Notes under the pieces: model-generated
Told to the model about the DNA's origin: nothing
The model's database searches: none
The model's input: the letters and a program-made list of their open reading frames with translations, nothing else
Shown: in pieces, positions 36,413-43,503 of the stretch
How positions within the stretch are numbered: the first letter of the stretch is position 1
Layout of the letters: the number at the start of each line of letters is the position of its first letter
From: Cytophagales bacterium
GTDB lineage: Bacteria; Bacteroidota; Bacteroidia; Cytophagales; Cyclobacteriaceae
Assembly: GCA_016124425.1 (NCBI GenBank)
Contig: WGNT01000004.1
Location: 1-60,638, forward strand
DNA: 60,638 bases
Direction of reading: 5' to 3'
Position numbers and translations under genes: made by a program

Positions 36413-36628
36413 ATGAACTTTATAGATGCAATCCTGCTTCCGTTAGCGGCGGCTCTGGCAATAATTGGCGCACATGTAACAATGCAACATGGTGTGGGTG
36501 CCTCCTATCCCATTTTTATGTTTGCGGTCGCCCTGTTGTTCTGGTTTTTATATCGGAAAAGGAAGCGGGAGGAAAATGCGCCGCATGAAGAAGAGTTGCC
36601 GGAAAGTAAAAAAAGGAAAAAGAGATAA
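36413..36628 (+). CDS. Small membrane protein of unknown function (71 aa)
   Basis: Two hydrophobic helices (about residues 5-22 and 31-47) followed by a highly charged tail, RKRKREEN then EEELPESKKRKKR. I do not know a family. It lies 6 bases after lptC and its stop overlaps the next ATG by one base (TAATG), a strong sign that it is translated and coupled to the CNNM/CorC gene. A role in LPS transport or in assembly of the following membrane protein is a guess from position only. Confidence 0.6.
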   Translation: MNFIDAILLPLAAALAIIGAHVTMQHGVGASYPIFMFAVALLFWFLYRKRKREENAPHEEELPESKKRKKR

Positions 36629-37899
36629 TGGATCCTCAGTATTTTGTGTATGTATTGGTGACACTGTTTTTTTCCGCCCTATTCTCTGGGTTGGAAATGG
36701 CCTTTGTTTCCGCAAACCGGCTGCATATTGAACTTCAAAACAAACAGGGAAAATTTGCCGGAAGGATATTATCTGACTTCGTCAAAAACCCAAGTCAGTT
36801 TATAGGTACCACGCTTTTGGGTAACACGGTGTCTTTAGTTCTCTATGGAACCTTTATGGCCTATCTCTTGGAAGGCCCCATTGTTAACCTTCTTCCTGAG
36901 GACCTTAACAATCAGGCGACGGTAATGATTCTGCAGACTTTCGTGTCTACGTTGATAGTGCTCATTACGGCAGAATTTATTCCCAAAAGCATCTTTATGC
37001 TAAATCCGAATAGCCTGCTATTCTTTTTTTCCATCCCTTTCGCAGTAATCTATTACCTTCTTTACCCGATCGTATGGTTGGTCGTGGGCATGTCTAAGCT
37101 AGTCATAACAAGAGTTCTTAAGCTGGAATACAACGAGGACAAGCCTGTATTTAATATCACGGATTTAAACAGCTTTATTCAAAACAACCTGGAGATGAAG
37201 GGGAATGACTCAGCGATAGATATAGACACAAAAATCTTCGACAATGCCGTTGAATTCAAAACGGTAAAGGTAAGAGAGTGCATGGTTCCCCGAACCGACA
37301 TAGTGGGGGTAGAGATTGACGATAGTATTGGCGAGTTGAAGGAAACCTTCATAGAAAGCGGGCACTCAAAGGTAATTGTGTACCGGGATACCATTGACGA
37401 TGTAATCGGATATTGTCATCACCTGGAGTTGTTTAAAAAGCCAAAATCCATACAGGACATACTCACCCCTATCGTGATTGTCCCGGAATCTGCCTTGGCC
37501 AATGAGCTTTTGGTGCAGTTTATCAAGGAGAGAAAAAGCCTGGCCTTGGTAGTTGACGAATTCGGGGGGACGAGTGGAATCGTAAGCATGGAAGATATCA
37601 TAGAAGAGATATTTGGAGAAATAGAAGATGAATACGATAACGATGATCTTGTAGAGCAGAAAGTGGCTGAGGATGAATACCTACTCAGTGCTCGGCACGA
37701 AATAGACTATTTAAACGAGAAATACAATTGGACCTTTCCGGAAGGGGATTTTGAAACACTCGCAGGATTTATACTTTCCTTAGCTGAAAACATCCCTCAA
37801 AAAGGGGAAACGGTGGTCTATGGGCCATTTACCTTTACGATCGTATCAAAGCAGGATCACCGCATTGATACGGTCAAAATAAAAATAAATACACACTAG
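36628..37899 (+). CDS. Hemolysin/CNNM family protein (DUF21-CBS-CorC)
   Basis: A 423-residue protein with the standard order: DUF21/CNNM membrane domain with three or four helices (residues 1-170), two CBS domains (about 200-320, including VRECMVPRTDIVGV and SLALVVDEFGGTSGIVSMEDI in part), and a C-terminal CorC_HlyC domain (about 340-420). Such proteins are linked to Mg2+/Co2+ efflux; the name hemolysin is historical. In Bacteroidetes they often follow lptC, as here. Translation is coupled to the 71-aa protein upstream. Confidence 0.88.
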   Translation: MDPQYFVYVLVTLFFSALFSGLEMAFVSANRLHIELQNKQGKFAGRILSDFVKNPSQFIGTTLLGNTVSLVLYGTFMAYLLEGPIVNLLPEDLNNQATVMILQTFVSTLIVLITAEFIPKSIFMLNPNSLLFFFSIPFAVIYYLLYPIVWLVVGMSKLVITRVLKLEYNEDKPVFNITDLNSFIQNNLEMKGNDSAIDIDTKIFDNAVEFKTVKVRECMVPRTDIVGVEIDDSIGELKETFIESGHSKVIVYRDTIDDVIGYCHHLELFKKPKSIQDILTPIVIVPESALANELLVQFIKERKSLALVVDEFGGTSGIVSMEDIIEEIFGEIEDEYDNDDLVEQKVAEDEYLLSARHEIDYLNEKYNWTFPEGDFETLAGFILSLAENIPQKGETVVYGPFTFTIVSKQDHRIDTVKIKINTH

Positions 37900-37931
37900 T
37901 CCCAAATACTACATTATAAATAGCGGATTCC

Positions 37932-37962
37932 TTTGAATTTAGCTACAGATGTAATTATTTTG
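37932..37962 (+). promoter_or_regulatory. Promoter for the PpiD-like gene
   Basis: TTTG at 37932-37935, 19-base spacer, TTATTTTG(C) at 37955-37962 (one mismatch). The ATG is 22 bases downstream. Confidence 0.55.
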
Positions 37963-37984
37963 CGACACTTCAAAAAAAAGGAGA

Positions 37985-40099
37985 ATGGCTTTAATAAAAG
38001 AAATAAGACAAAGAACTGGTCTGGCAATTGGTGTAATCGCAGTTGGACTCATATTTTTCCTCGTGGGAGGAGATATTTTAGGCCCAAATTCCGTGATTTT
38101 AGGACAGGGGAAAACTACAGTCGGTGAAATTGCGGGAGAAGACATTTCCTATGAAGAATATCTCCAAAAAATTGAAGAGACAAAGTTCTCCTTTCAACAA
38201 AATACGGGAAGAACGCCTTCAGAAAATGAAATGTACAGCATTCGGGAGCAGGCATGGCAGGCATTAATTGTGGAGCGGATTTTTGCAACACAATATGAGG
38301 AACTAGGATTAGTGGTCTCTGATGCGGAGCTTGTGGATATGGTGCAGGGAAAAAATATTATTGCAGAACTGCGAAGAGAACTTACCAATCCGGAGACAGG
38401 AGAGTTTGACAGGCAACAATTGGTTGCTTTTCTTCAGTCGTTAGAAACCGCCGATCCACAACAGCAGCTGTTTTGGTCGCAGCAGGAAGAGCTGTTTGCA
38501 AGTTCTAGGCTTCGGATCAAATACGACAATATGTTGGCAATGTCTGAGTACGCATCCGTTGCGGAAGGGAAAATGCAACATAAGATGGCTAACACAATTG
38601 CGGACGTGCAACATCTTCACATTCCCTACTATGTAGTATCTGATTCCCTAATAGAAGTCTCTGAAAGCGAACTGAAATCTTTCTTGAGCAAAAACAGTGA
38701 GCGTTTTAAGGTCGGTGAGAGTAGGGATTTGGAATATGTTACCTTTGATTTGTTACCTAGCGCGGAAGATTCTACTGAGGTAGTCGGTGAGATAACTAGA
38801 TTAACTGCCGAATTGAGAGACATAACTCAGGATTCTGTATTTGTTTTGAGGAATTCGGATGCAACAAACTCCTATCAAACCATTTTTCCAGGCGATCCTT
38901 TACCAGTCACATTATCGTCAAATGTTGAAGATCCGGTGGTAGGGATGGTTTATGGCCCTTTCTTGACAGACAGGTCTAGTTATGTTTCCTACAAAGTTAG
39001 CGACAAGTTTGAAGGCGCACCACGCATGAGAGCTAGCCATATTTTGCTTTCCACCGAAGGCATGGACGATGCCGCGAAAGCGCAGGTAAGGGAAGAAGCG
39101 CAGCGGATACTCGATGAAGTTAGTACCTCAGGCAATTTCGCTTTGGCGGCACAACAATACGGGCAGGATGGAACTGCGCAACGGGGCGGTGATCTTGGAT
39201 GGTTTGCGAAAGAAGATTTTATTGATGCATTCGCAGACGCCGTTTTTTCCGCACGATCTACCGGGTTGATTAACAGAATCGTTGAGACGGAATATGGCTT
39301 TCATATTATCGAGGTTACCGAATTGCCGAGAACAACTACACACAAGATTGCGGTATTGGAACTAGATCTAATTCCAAGTGATGTCACGAGAAATGATGTT
39401 TTCAGGAATGCTGATTTTTTTGCTTCGTATTCTTCCAACTCCACGGAGTTTAGGGAAAACGCCGAAAAGGAAGGCTACCAGATTATGCGGGCAAACAGTG
39501 TTGGTACTTCCGCGCGATCCCTTAATAATCTTGATGGGGCGAGAGAAATCATACGTTGGGCTTTCAATGACGCCTCTCTTGGGGATGTTTCAACGGTATT
39601 CGAATTGGATAATTCATATGTGGTCGCACTTTTGATCGGTAAGACAGAAGAAGGTGCCGCAAGTCTTAGTGACGCCAATACCAGAGATCAAGTACTGGCT
39701 GAAGTTAAAAATGAAAAGAAAGCGGCCTACATCATCGAACAACTTAAGGGCCTCGAGTCTCTTCAGGCGATGAAAGACAAGTTTCCTGACGCCTCGCTTG
39801 GTTCTACCGCCGATTTGAGAATGAACGCCAGTGTAATTCCAGGGGTTGGTTTTGCACCAAAAGCCGTCGGAGCGATCTTTGGCGTAACCCAGACGGGTGT
39901 TCCGTCTACACCGATTGTCGAAGATATAGGTGTCATCGTCGCGAACGTGAACAGCATAACACCAGCACCGGAAATAGCCGATTTTACACGCTATCAAAAT
40001 GAAATCACTGCCAGCGCCTCCCAGCGTACAAGCTATATGATCATGATGGCGATGGAAGAACTTGCTGAGGTCAAGGACTATCGCTACCGCTTTTTTTAA
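37985..40099 (+). CDS. PpiD/SurA-like periplasmic peptidylprolyl isomerase
   Basis: A 704-residue membrane-anchored chaperone. One N-terminal helix (residues 10-29, GLAIGVIAVGLIFFLVGG) follows the basic MALIKEIRQRT start. A SurA_N/PpiD helical domain comes next, then one parvulin domain near residues 345-440 (MRASHILLST, GGDLGWFAKEDFIDAF, EYGFHIIEVTE) and a long C-terminal helical region. The protein would act at the periplasmic exit of SecYEG on newly exported outer-membrane proteins. It has its own promoter and a terminator, but is kept next to lptC and the barrel gene, consistent with outer-membrane assembly. Confidence 0.88.
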   Translation: MALIKEIRQRTGLAIGVIAVGLIFFLVGGDILGPNSVILGQGKTTVGEIAGEDISYEEYLQKIEETKFSFQQNTGRTPSENEMYSIREQAWQALIVERIFATQYEELGLVVSDAELVDMVQGKNIIAELRRELTNPETGEFDRQQLVAFLQSLETADPQQQLFWSQQEELFASSRLRIKYDNMLAMSEYASVAEGKMQHKMANTIADVQHLHIPYYVVSDSLIEVSESELKSFLSKNSERFKVGESRDLEYVTFDLLPSAEDSTEVVGEITRLTAELRDITQDSVFVLRNSDATNSYQTIFPGDPLPVTLSSNVEDPVVGMVYGPFLTDRSSYVSYKVSDKFEGAPRMRASHILLSTEGMDDAAKAQVREEAQRILDEVSTSGNFALAAQQYGQDGTAQRGGDLGWFAKEDFIDAFADAVFSARSTGLINRIVETEYGFHIIEVTELPRTTTHKIAVLELDLIPSDVTRNDVFRNADFFASYSSNSTEFRENAEKEGYQIMRANSVGTSARSLNNLDGAREIIRWAFNDASLGDVSTVFELDNSYVVALLIGKTEEGAASLSDANTRDQVLAEVKNEKKAAYIIEQLKGLESLQAMKDKFPDASLGSTADLRMNASVIPGVGFAPKAVGAIFGVTQTGVPSTPIVEDIGVIVANVNSITPAPEIADFTRYQNEITASASQRTSYMIMMAMEELAEVKDYRYRFF

Positions 40100-40119
40100 A
40101 GCGATTATTTGATCCAATG

Positions 40120-40153
40120 AAATCCCATTCCTTTTTAGGAATGGGATTTTTTG
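40120..40153 (+). terminator. Rho-independent terminator after the PpiD-like gene
   Basis: AAATCCCATTCCT (40120-40132) pairs fully with AGGAATGGGATTT (40137-40149) around a 4-base loop, followed by TTTTG. A 13-bp perfect stem. Confidence 0.9.
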
Positions 40154-40207
40154 TTGGTTTATGGATTTTATTTCTCGTCGCATGCGTTGGTAATTAAAAT
40201 ACTGATC

Positions 40208-40474
40208 ATGAATAAATCGTTTGACGTTACTTCTTTTAAAGAAAAACTTGATGCGGAGACTGCGTTTCCGTCTCTTTACATGTTTAAATTTATTGTCGCC
40301 TCAGGAAAAGAGGAAGAGGTTGCCGCGTTGTTGCCAAATAATGAGATGACTATAAAAACATCCTCTAAAGGAACCTATATCAGCGCGACGATAAAAGCAA
40401 TGATGCCTAGTAGTGATGCGATAATTGACGTATATCGAAAGGCTGCGGCAATAGAAGGTGTGATTTCTCTTTAA
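40208..40474 (+). CDS. DUF493 family protein
   Basis: An 88-residue small alpha/beta protein starting MNKSFDVTSFKEKLD, with the family's YMFKFIVASGKEEEVAALLP and SSKGTYISATIKAMM (both typical of DUF493/YbeD ferredoxin-like fold). ATG 40208 is chosen; the open frame extends upstream to 40151 but only through the terminator region. E. coli YbeD is thought to be regulatory and ACT-like; the function is unknown here. It heads a packed group with pterin dehydratase, rsmI and the IMPase-family gene. Confidence 0.8.
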   Translation: MNKSFDVTSFKEKLDAETAFPSLYMFKFIVASGKEEEVAALLPNNEMTIKTSSKGTYISATIKAMMPSSDAIIDVYRKAAAIEGVISL

Positions 40475-40491
40475 TCTAATAATACAATACT

Positions 40492-40719
40492 ATGTGGAAT
40501 GAAAAAAACAATGTCTTAGAAAAAACGTTTGAGTTTGATGATTTTACCGAGGCATTTTCGTTTATGACTAGGGTGGCCTTTCTTGCTGAGAAACACGGTC
40601 ATCATCCTAACTGGTCAAATGTGTATAATAAAGTGACCATCCAACTCACCACCCATGATGAAGGGAATGTGGTTACAAAAAAGGACAGGGATCTCGCTGA
40701 CGCCATTGATTCTTTGTAA
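40492..40719 (+). CDS. 4a-hydroxytetrahydrobiopterin dehydratase (pterin dehydratase)
   Basis: A 75-residue PCD/DCoH protein, slightly shorter than the typical 95-110 residues because the N-terminal arm is short. The active-site motif H-x-H-H-P-x-W (His35, His37, His38, Pro39, Trp41) is intact, followed by [14 protein letters not shown] and a C-terminal [10 protein letters not shown]. It recycles 4a-hydroxypterin after aromatic amino-acid hydroxylases; in bacteria without those it may act on molybdopterin or other pterins. It is 17 bases after DUF493 and 2 bases before rsmI. Confidence 0.85.
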   Translation: MWNEKNNVLEKTFEFDDFTEAFSFMTRVAFLAEKHGHHPNWSNVYNKVTIQLTTHDEGNVVTKKDRDLADAIDSL

Positions 40720-40721
40720 CG

Positions 40722-41402
40722 ATGAATCTGGAGACAAATCTTTACCTTGTTCCCACCCCTATCGGTAATCTTGAAGACATTACCTTACGCGCATTATCCG
40801 TGCTCAAGTCTGTTGATGTAATTCTTGCCGAGGACACACGTACATCCGGTAAACTATTAAAACATTTTGGCATACAGCGACCGCTGGAAAGTTATCATAT
40901 TTTCAACGAGCATAAAAGTATCGAACGTCTGATACAACGCATGAAGGATGGTCAGGTACTTGCACTGATTAGCGATGCCGGAACTCCAGCTATATCAGAT
41001 CCGGGATTTCTCTTAGTTAGAGAGGCCAAGGCGCAGCAACTGATCGTAAATTGCCTCCCAGGGGCTACTGCGTTCGTACCTGCATTGGTCAACTCCGGAC
41101 TCCCAAATGACCGTTTTGTATTTGAGGGATTTCTTCCGCACAAAAAAGGAAGGAAGACCAGAATAGATGGATTGAAGGAGGAAAGCAGAACCATGATCTT
41201 CTATGAATCGCCCCATAGGCTATTAAAGTCTTTAACCCAACTTGCAGATGCCTTCGGGGAGGAAAGGCAGGCTTGCGTTAGTAGGGAGCTTACAAAGATA
41301 TACGAAGAAAATGTCCGGGGGAGCTTCAAGGAATTGATTGAATATTATCAACTAAATACAGTAAAAGGAGAAATTGTACTTACAGTAGCAGGAAAAAATT
41401 AA
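40722..41402 (+). CDS. rsmI: 16S rRNA (cytidine(1402)-2'-O)-methyltransferase
   Basis: A 226-residue tetrapyrrole-methylase-fold enzyme. LYLVPTPIGNLEDITLRAL is the start signature, followed by ILAEDTRTSGKLLKHFGI, ALISDAGTPAISDPGF and CLPGATAFVPALVNSGLP (all typical of RsmI), and FYESPHRLL. It uses SAM to methylate the 2'-OH of C1402 at the 30S decoding centre. It is shorter than the ~285-residue proteobacterial form because the C-terminal domain is absent, which is usual in Bacteroidetes. The stop is 1 base from the next start region. Confidence 0.93.
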   Translation: MNLETNLYLVPTPIGNLEDITLRALSVLKSVDVILAEDTRTSGKLLKHFGIQRPLESYHIFNEHKSIERLIQRMKDGQVLALISDAGTPAISDPGFLLVREAKAQQLIVNCLPGATAFVPALVNSGLPNDRFVFEGFLPHKKGRKTRIDGLKEESRTMIFYESPHRLLKSLTQLADAFGEERQACVSRELTKIYEENVRGSFKELIEYYQLNTVKGEIVLTVAGKN

Positions 41403-41403
41403 G

Positions 41404-42204
41404 ATGAACTTAGAACAATTAGTTAAGCCGACCATCGAAATAGCCAAAAAAGCCGGAGCGTTTATTCGAAAGGAAAGGCAGAATTTTAACCTTGAGCGGG
41501 TCGAAAACAAAGGGTTCAATGATTTGGTTTCCTATGTGGACAAAGAGACAGAGAAGATAATTGTTGCAGGTCTCAGGGAGATTTTTCCCGACGCAGGCTT
41601 TATCACAGAGGAGCGTACTGTTGATCAAATAGAGACACCTTGGAAATGGATTGTAGATCCGCTTGACGGAACTACCAACTTTGTTCATGGGGTGCCCGTG
41701 TATTCAGTTTCGATTGCCTTGGCCCAAGAGGGCCGCATTATGCTAGGAGTCGTGTATGAGGTAAACCTAAACGAGTGCTTTTATGCCGTGAGAGGAGGCG
41801 GGGCTTTCTGCAACGAAACCCCTATCCACGTAAGTCGCGCCGCGCTATTAAAAGAGTCCCTAATTGCAACAGGATTTCCCTATCATGAGGGCGGGAAAAT
41901 CAATCGCTATTTAGAGCTATTGAAGTTCCTGCTTTTAAATTCCCACGGTTTAAGGAGGCTAGGTAGCGCAGCCGTTGACCTTTGTTATGTTGCGTCCGGA
42001 CGGGTTGAAGCATATATGGAATATAATCTCCAATCCTATGACGTTGCTGCAGGCACCTTGATTGTAGAAGAAGCGGGAGGTATGGTTACGGATTTTGGTG
42101 GAGGAGGAAATTTTGTTTTTGGAGGTGAAATCATAGCGAGCAATGGCGCTATTCATAACCAACTGCAGGAAAAACTTGTTGAGATTTTCAAAGGAGCATC
42201 TTAG
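41404..42204 (+). CDS. Inositol monophosphatase family protein
   Basis: A 266-residue FIG-superfamily phosphatase. The metal sites are intact: EERTVDQ, WIVDPLDGTTNFVHG (WIxDPxDGT motif) and YDVAAGTLIVEEAGG (motif 2). Bacterial members hydrolyse inositol-1-phosphate and other sugar phosphates, with SuhB also acting in rRNA antitermination; which applies here is unknown. It is the last gene of the DUF493-PCD-rsmI group, beginning 1 base after the rsmI stop. Confidence 0.88.
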   Translation: MNLEQLVKPTIEIAKKAGAFIRKERQNFNLERVENKGFNDLVSYVDKETEKIIVAGLREIFPDAGFITEERTVDQIETPWKWIVDPLDGTTNFVHGVPVYSVSIALAQEGRIMLGVVYEVNLNECFYAVRGGGAFCNETPIHVSRAALLKESLIATGFPYHEGGKINRYLELLKFLLLNSHGLRRLGSAAVDLCYVASGRVEAYMEYNLQSYDVAAGTLIVEEAGGMVTDFGGGGNFVFGGEIIASNGAIHNQLQEKLVEIFKGAS

Positions 42205-42290
42205 GTATTGTTTTTTATCTTTGGAAAACAGTTAAAATAAAAGGTCGCATTTGAGTGATCAAGTACAAAAAATATATTTCGAAAAAATTG

Positions 42291-42322
42291 TTGGTTAAAT
42301 ATCAATAAAATTTTTAACTTCG
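42291..42322 (+). promoter_or_regulatory. Possible promoter for the reductase-like gene
   Basis: TTG at 42291-42293, 21-base spacer, TAACTTCG(C) at 42315-42322, with one mismatch to TAnnTTTG. The ATG 42446 is 124 bases downstream, so the leader would be long. Confidence 0.35.
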
Positions 42323-42445
42323 CCATAAATACTTAGCTTTCAAAAAATTACCTCTGTTGATGTAAGGTTTACGCGGAAATCACCCTGCTTTGTCCACTTA
42401 ATCTTATTATAAAAATGGAGTTTAATAAATTTATCAGTAAGTAAG

Positions 42446-43060
42446 ATGACATTAGGAATATTAGGAGGCAGCAATTTAGCTACAGCCCTTGGAAATAAAT
42501 ATATTAATAGGGGCATGAATGTCGTTTTTGGCTTAAGGAACGGATTTAGCTCAAGGGAAGTAGCTTGGAAAATGCTAAGGATGCAAAATCATAACATGCT
42601 TAGTTTCATTGAGGCTATAGAAAAATCGGATGTAATATTTATTTGCTGTGAAAATGACGTGCTTCCGGCTGTATGCGATGCAATTAATCAAGCTGATGTA
42701 GCCAAGAAGCTTTTTATTGATTGCACCAACGGGCAGTCAGATCCCGAGTTAGGATGCAATACCACCTATATTCAAACACTCACCAAAAATCCTTCGGTGT
42801 TTAAAGCCTTTAACAACCTAGGCTTAGACTACCCCAAGTCGGATCCACTTGAACTAGTCAAGGAAACGTATTTTTGTGGGGATGGCTCGGAACATCGGGT
42901 ACTCGTTAAAAGGCTCATAGAATTAATTGGCTTTAAGGCAATAGATGCTGGGAGGTTGAAAAATGCATGTCTGCTTGAAGCAGTGTACCACCTCAGACGT
43001 GAAATCTCTCACGTTAAAAACGGTCAGGGAGATTTTCATTTCAAATTGATGTCTGTCTAA
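42446..43060 (+). CDS. NAD(P)-binding F420-dependent-reductase-like / P5CR-like protein
   Basis: A 204-residue Rossmann protein. TLGILGGSNLATALGNKYINRG (in part) is the dinucleotide loop in the F420-reductase/ketopantoate/P5CR arrangement; CTNGQSDPE and VFKAFNNLGLDYP resemble the family of NADPH-dependent F420 reductases, whose coenzyme use in Bacteroidetes is normally NADP rather than F420. A small C-terminal helical part follows from residue 150. Substrate unknown. It stands alone with 241 bases upstream and 443 downstream. Confidence 0.65.
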   Translation: MTLGILGGSNLATALGNKYINRGMNVVFGLRNGFSSREVAWKMLRMQNHNMLSFIEAIEKSDVIFICCENDVLPAVCDAINQADVAKKLFIDCTNGQSDPELGCNTTYIQTLTKNPSVFKAFNNLGLDYPKSDPLELVKETYFCGDGSEHRVLVKRLIELIGFKAIDAGRLKNACLLEAVYHLRREISHVKNGQGDFHFKLMSV

Positions 43061-43503
43061 GAGGTTCGTTTCAGCTGTCAACCTTTTTCTAGTTTCGGTT
43101 TCCTCGCTTCTACAATATGACCGATAGAGTTGAACGTATTTCACCCTCAATCCTTTTTAGTTTCTACGAGTACATAATACCTCTGCCAGATTTCTTATAG
43201 AGGTCCCTAATTTTTTTATCTGCCAGATACCTCGGCTATAAATGGAAGCTTTTTGCAAACTGAGATAATTTGTAGGATGAGGCATTATTTTTGATGATTT
43301 GGAGATCATATAAATCCACATTACGTATTGCACTGTAGCACCTTAAACCTTTTAAAATTCGAACCGGAGTAGTGGCAGAAAAACTATCAACTGGGATGAG
43401 TCGAGCTTGCATACCGAACAGGTAGGAATAACGTACCCGTCACACGTGGGATGATTATTATTGCGAGATTCTATGGGGCAAATGAAAAAACATTTAGAAA
43501 CAC
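43061..43503. other. 443-base intergenic region
   Basis: No coding frame with protein-like composition. It holds a terminator-like hairpin at 43179-43217. The rest has no recognised promoter, repeat or RNA gene; the promoter of the AsmA gene must be here but is not evident. Confidence 0.5.
43179..43217 (+). terminator. Possible terminator
   Basis: ACCTCT (43179-43184) pairs with AGAGGT (43199-43204), followed after six bases by seven T. It is 119 bases after the upstream stop; the stem is short. Confidence 0.4.

Noticed and set aside
39614..40183. 189-codon minus-strand frame
   Set aside because: Antisense shadow of the PpiD-like gene and its terminator; composition not protein-like.
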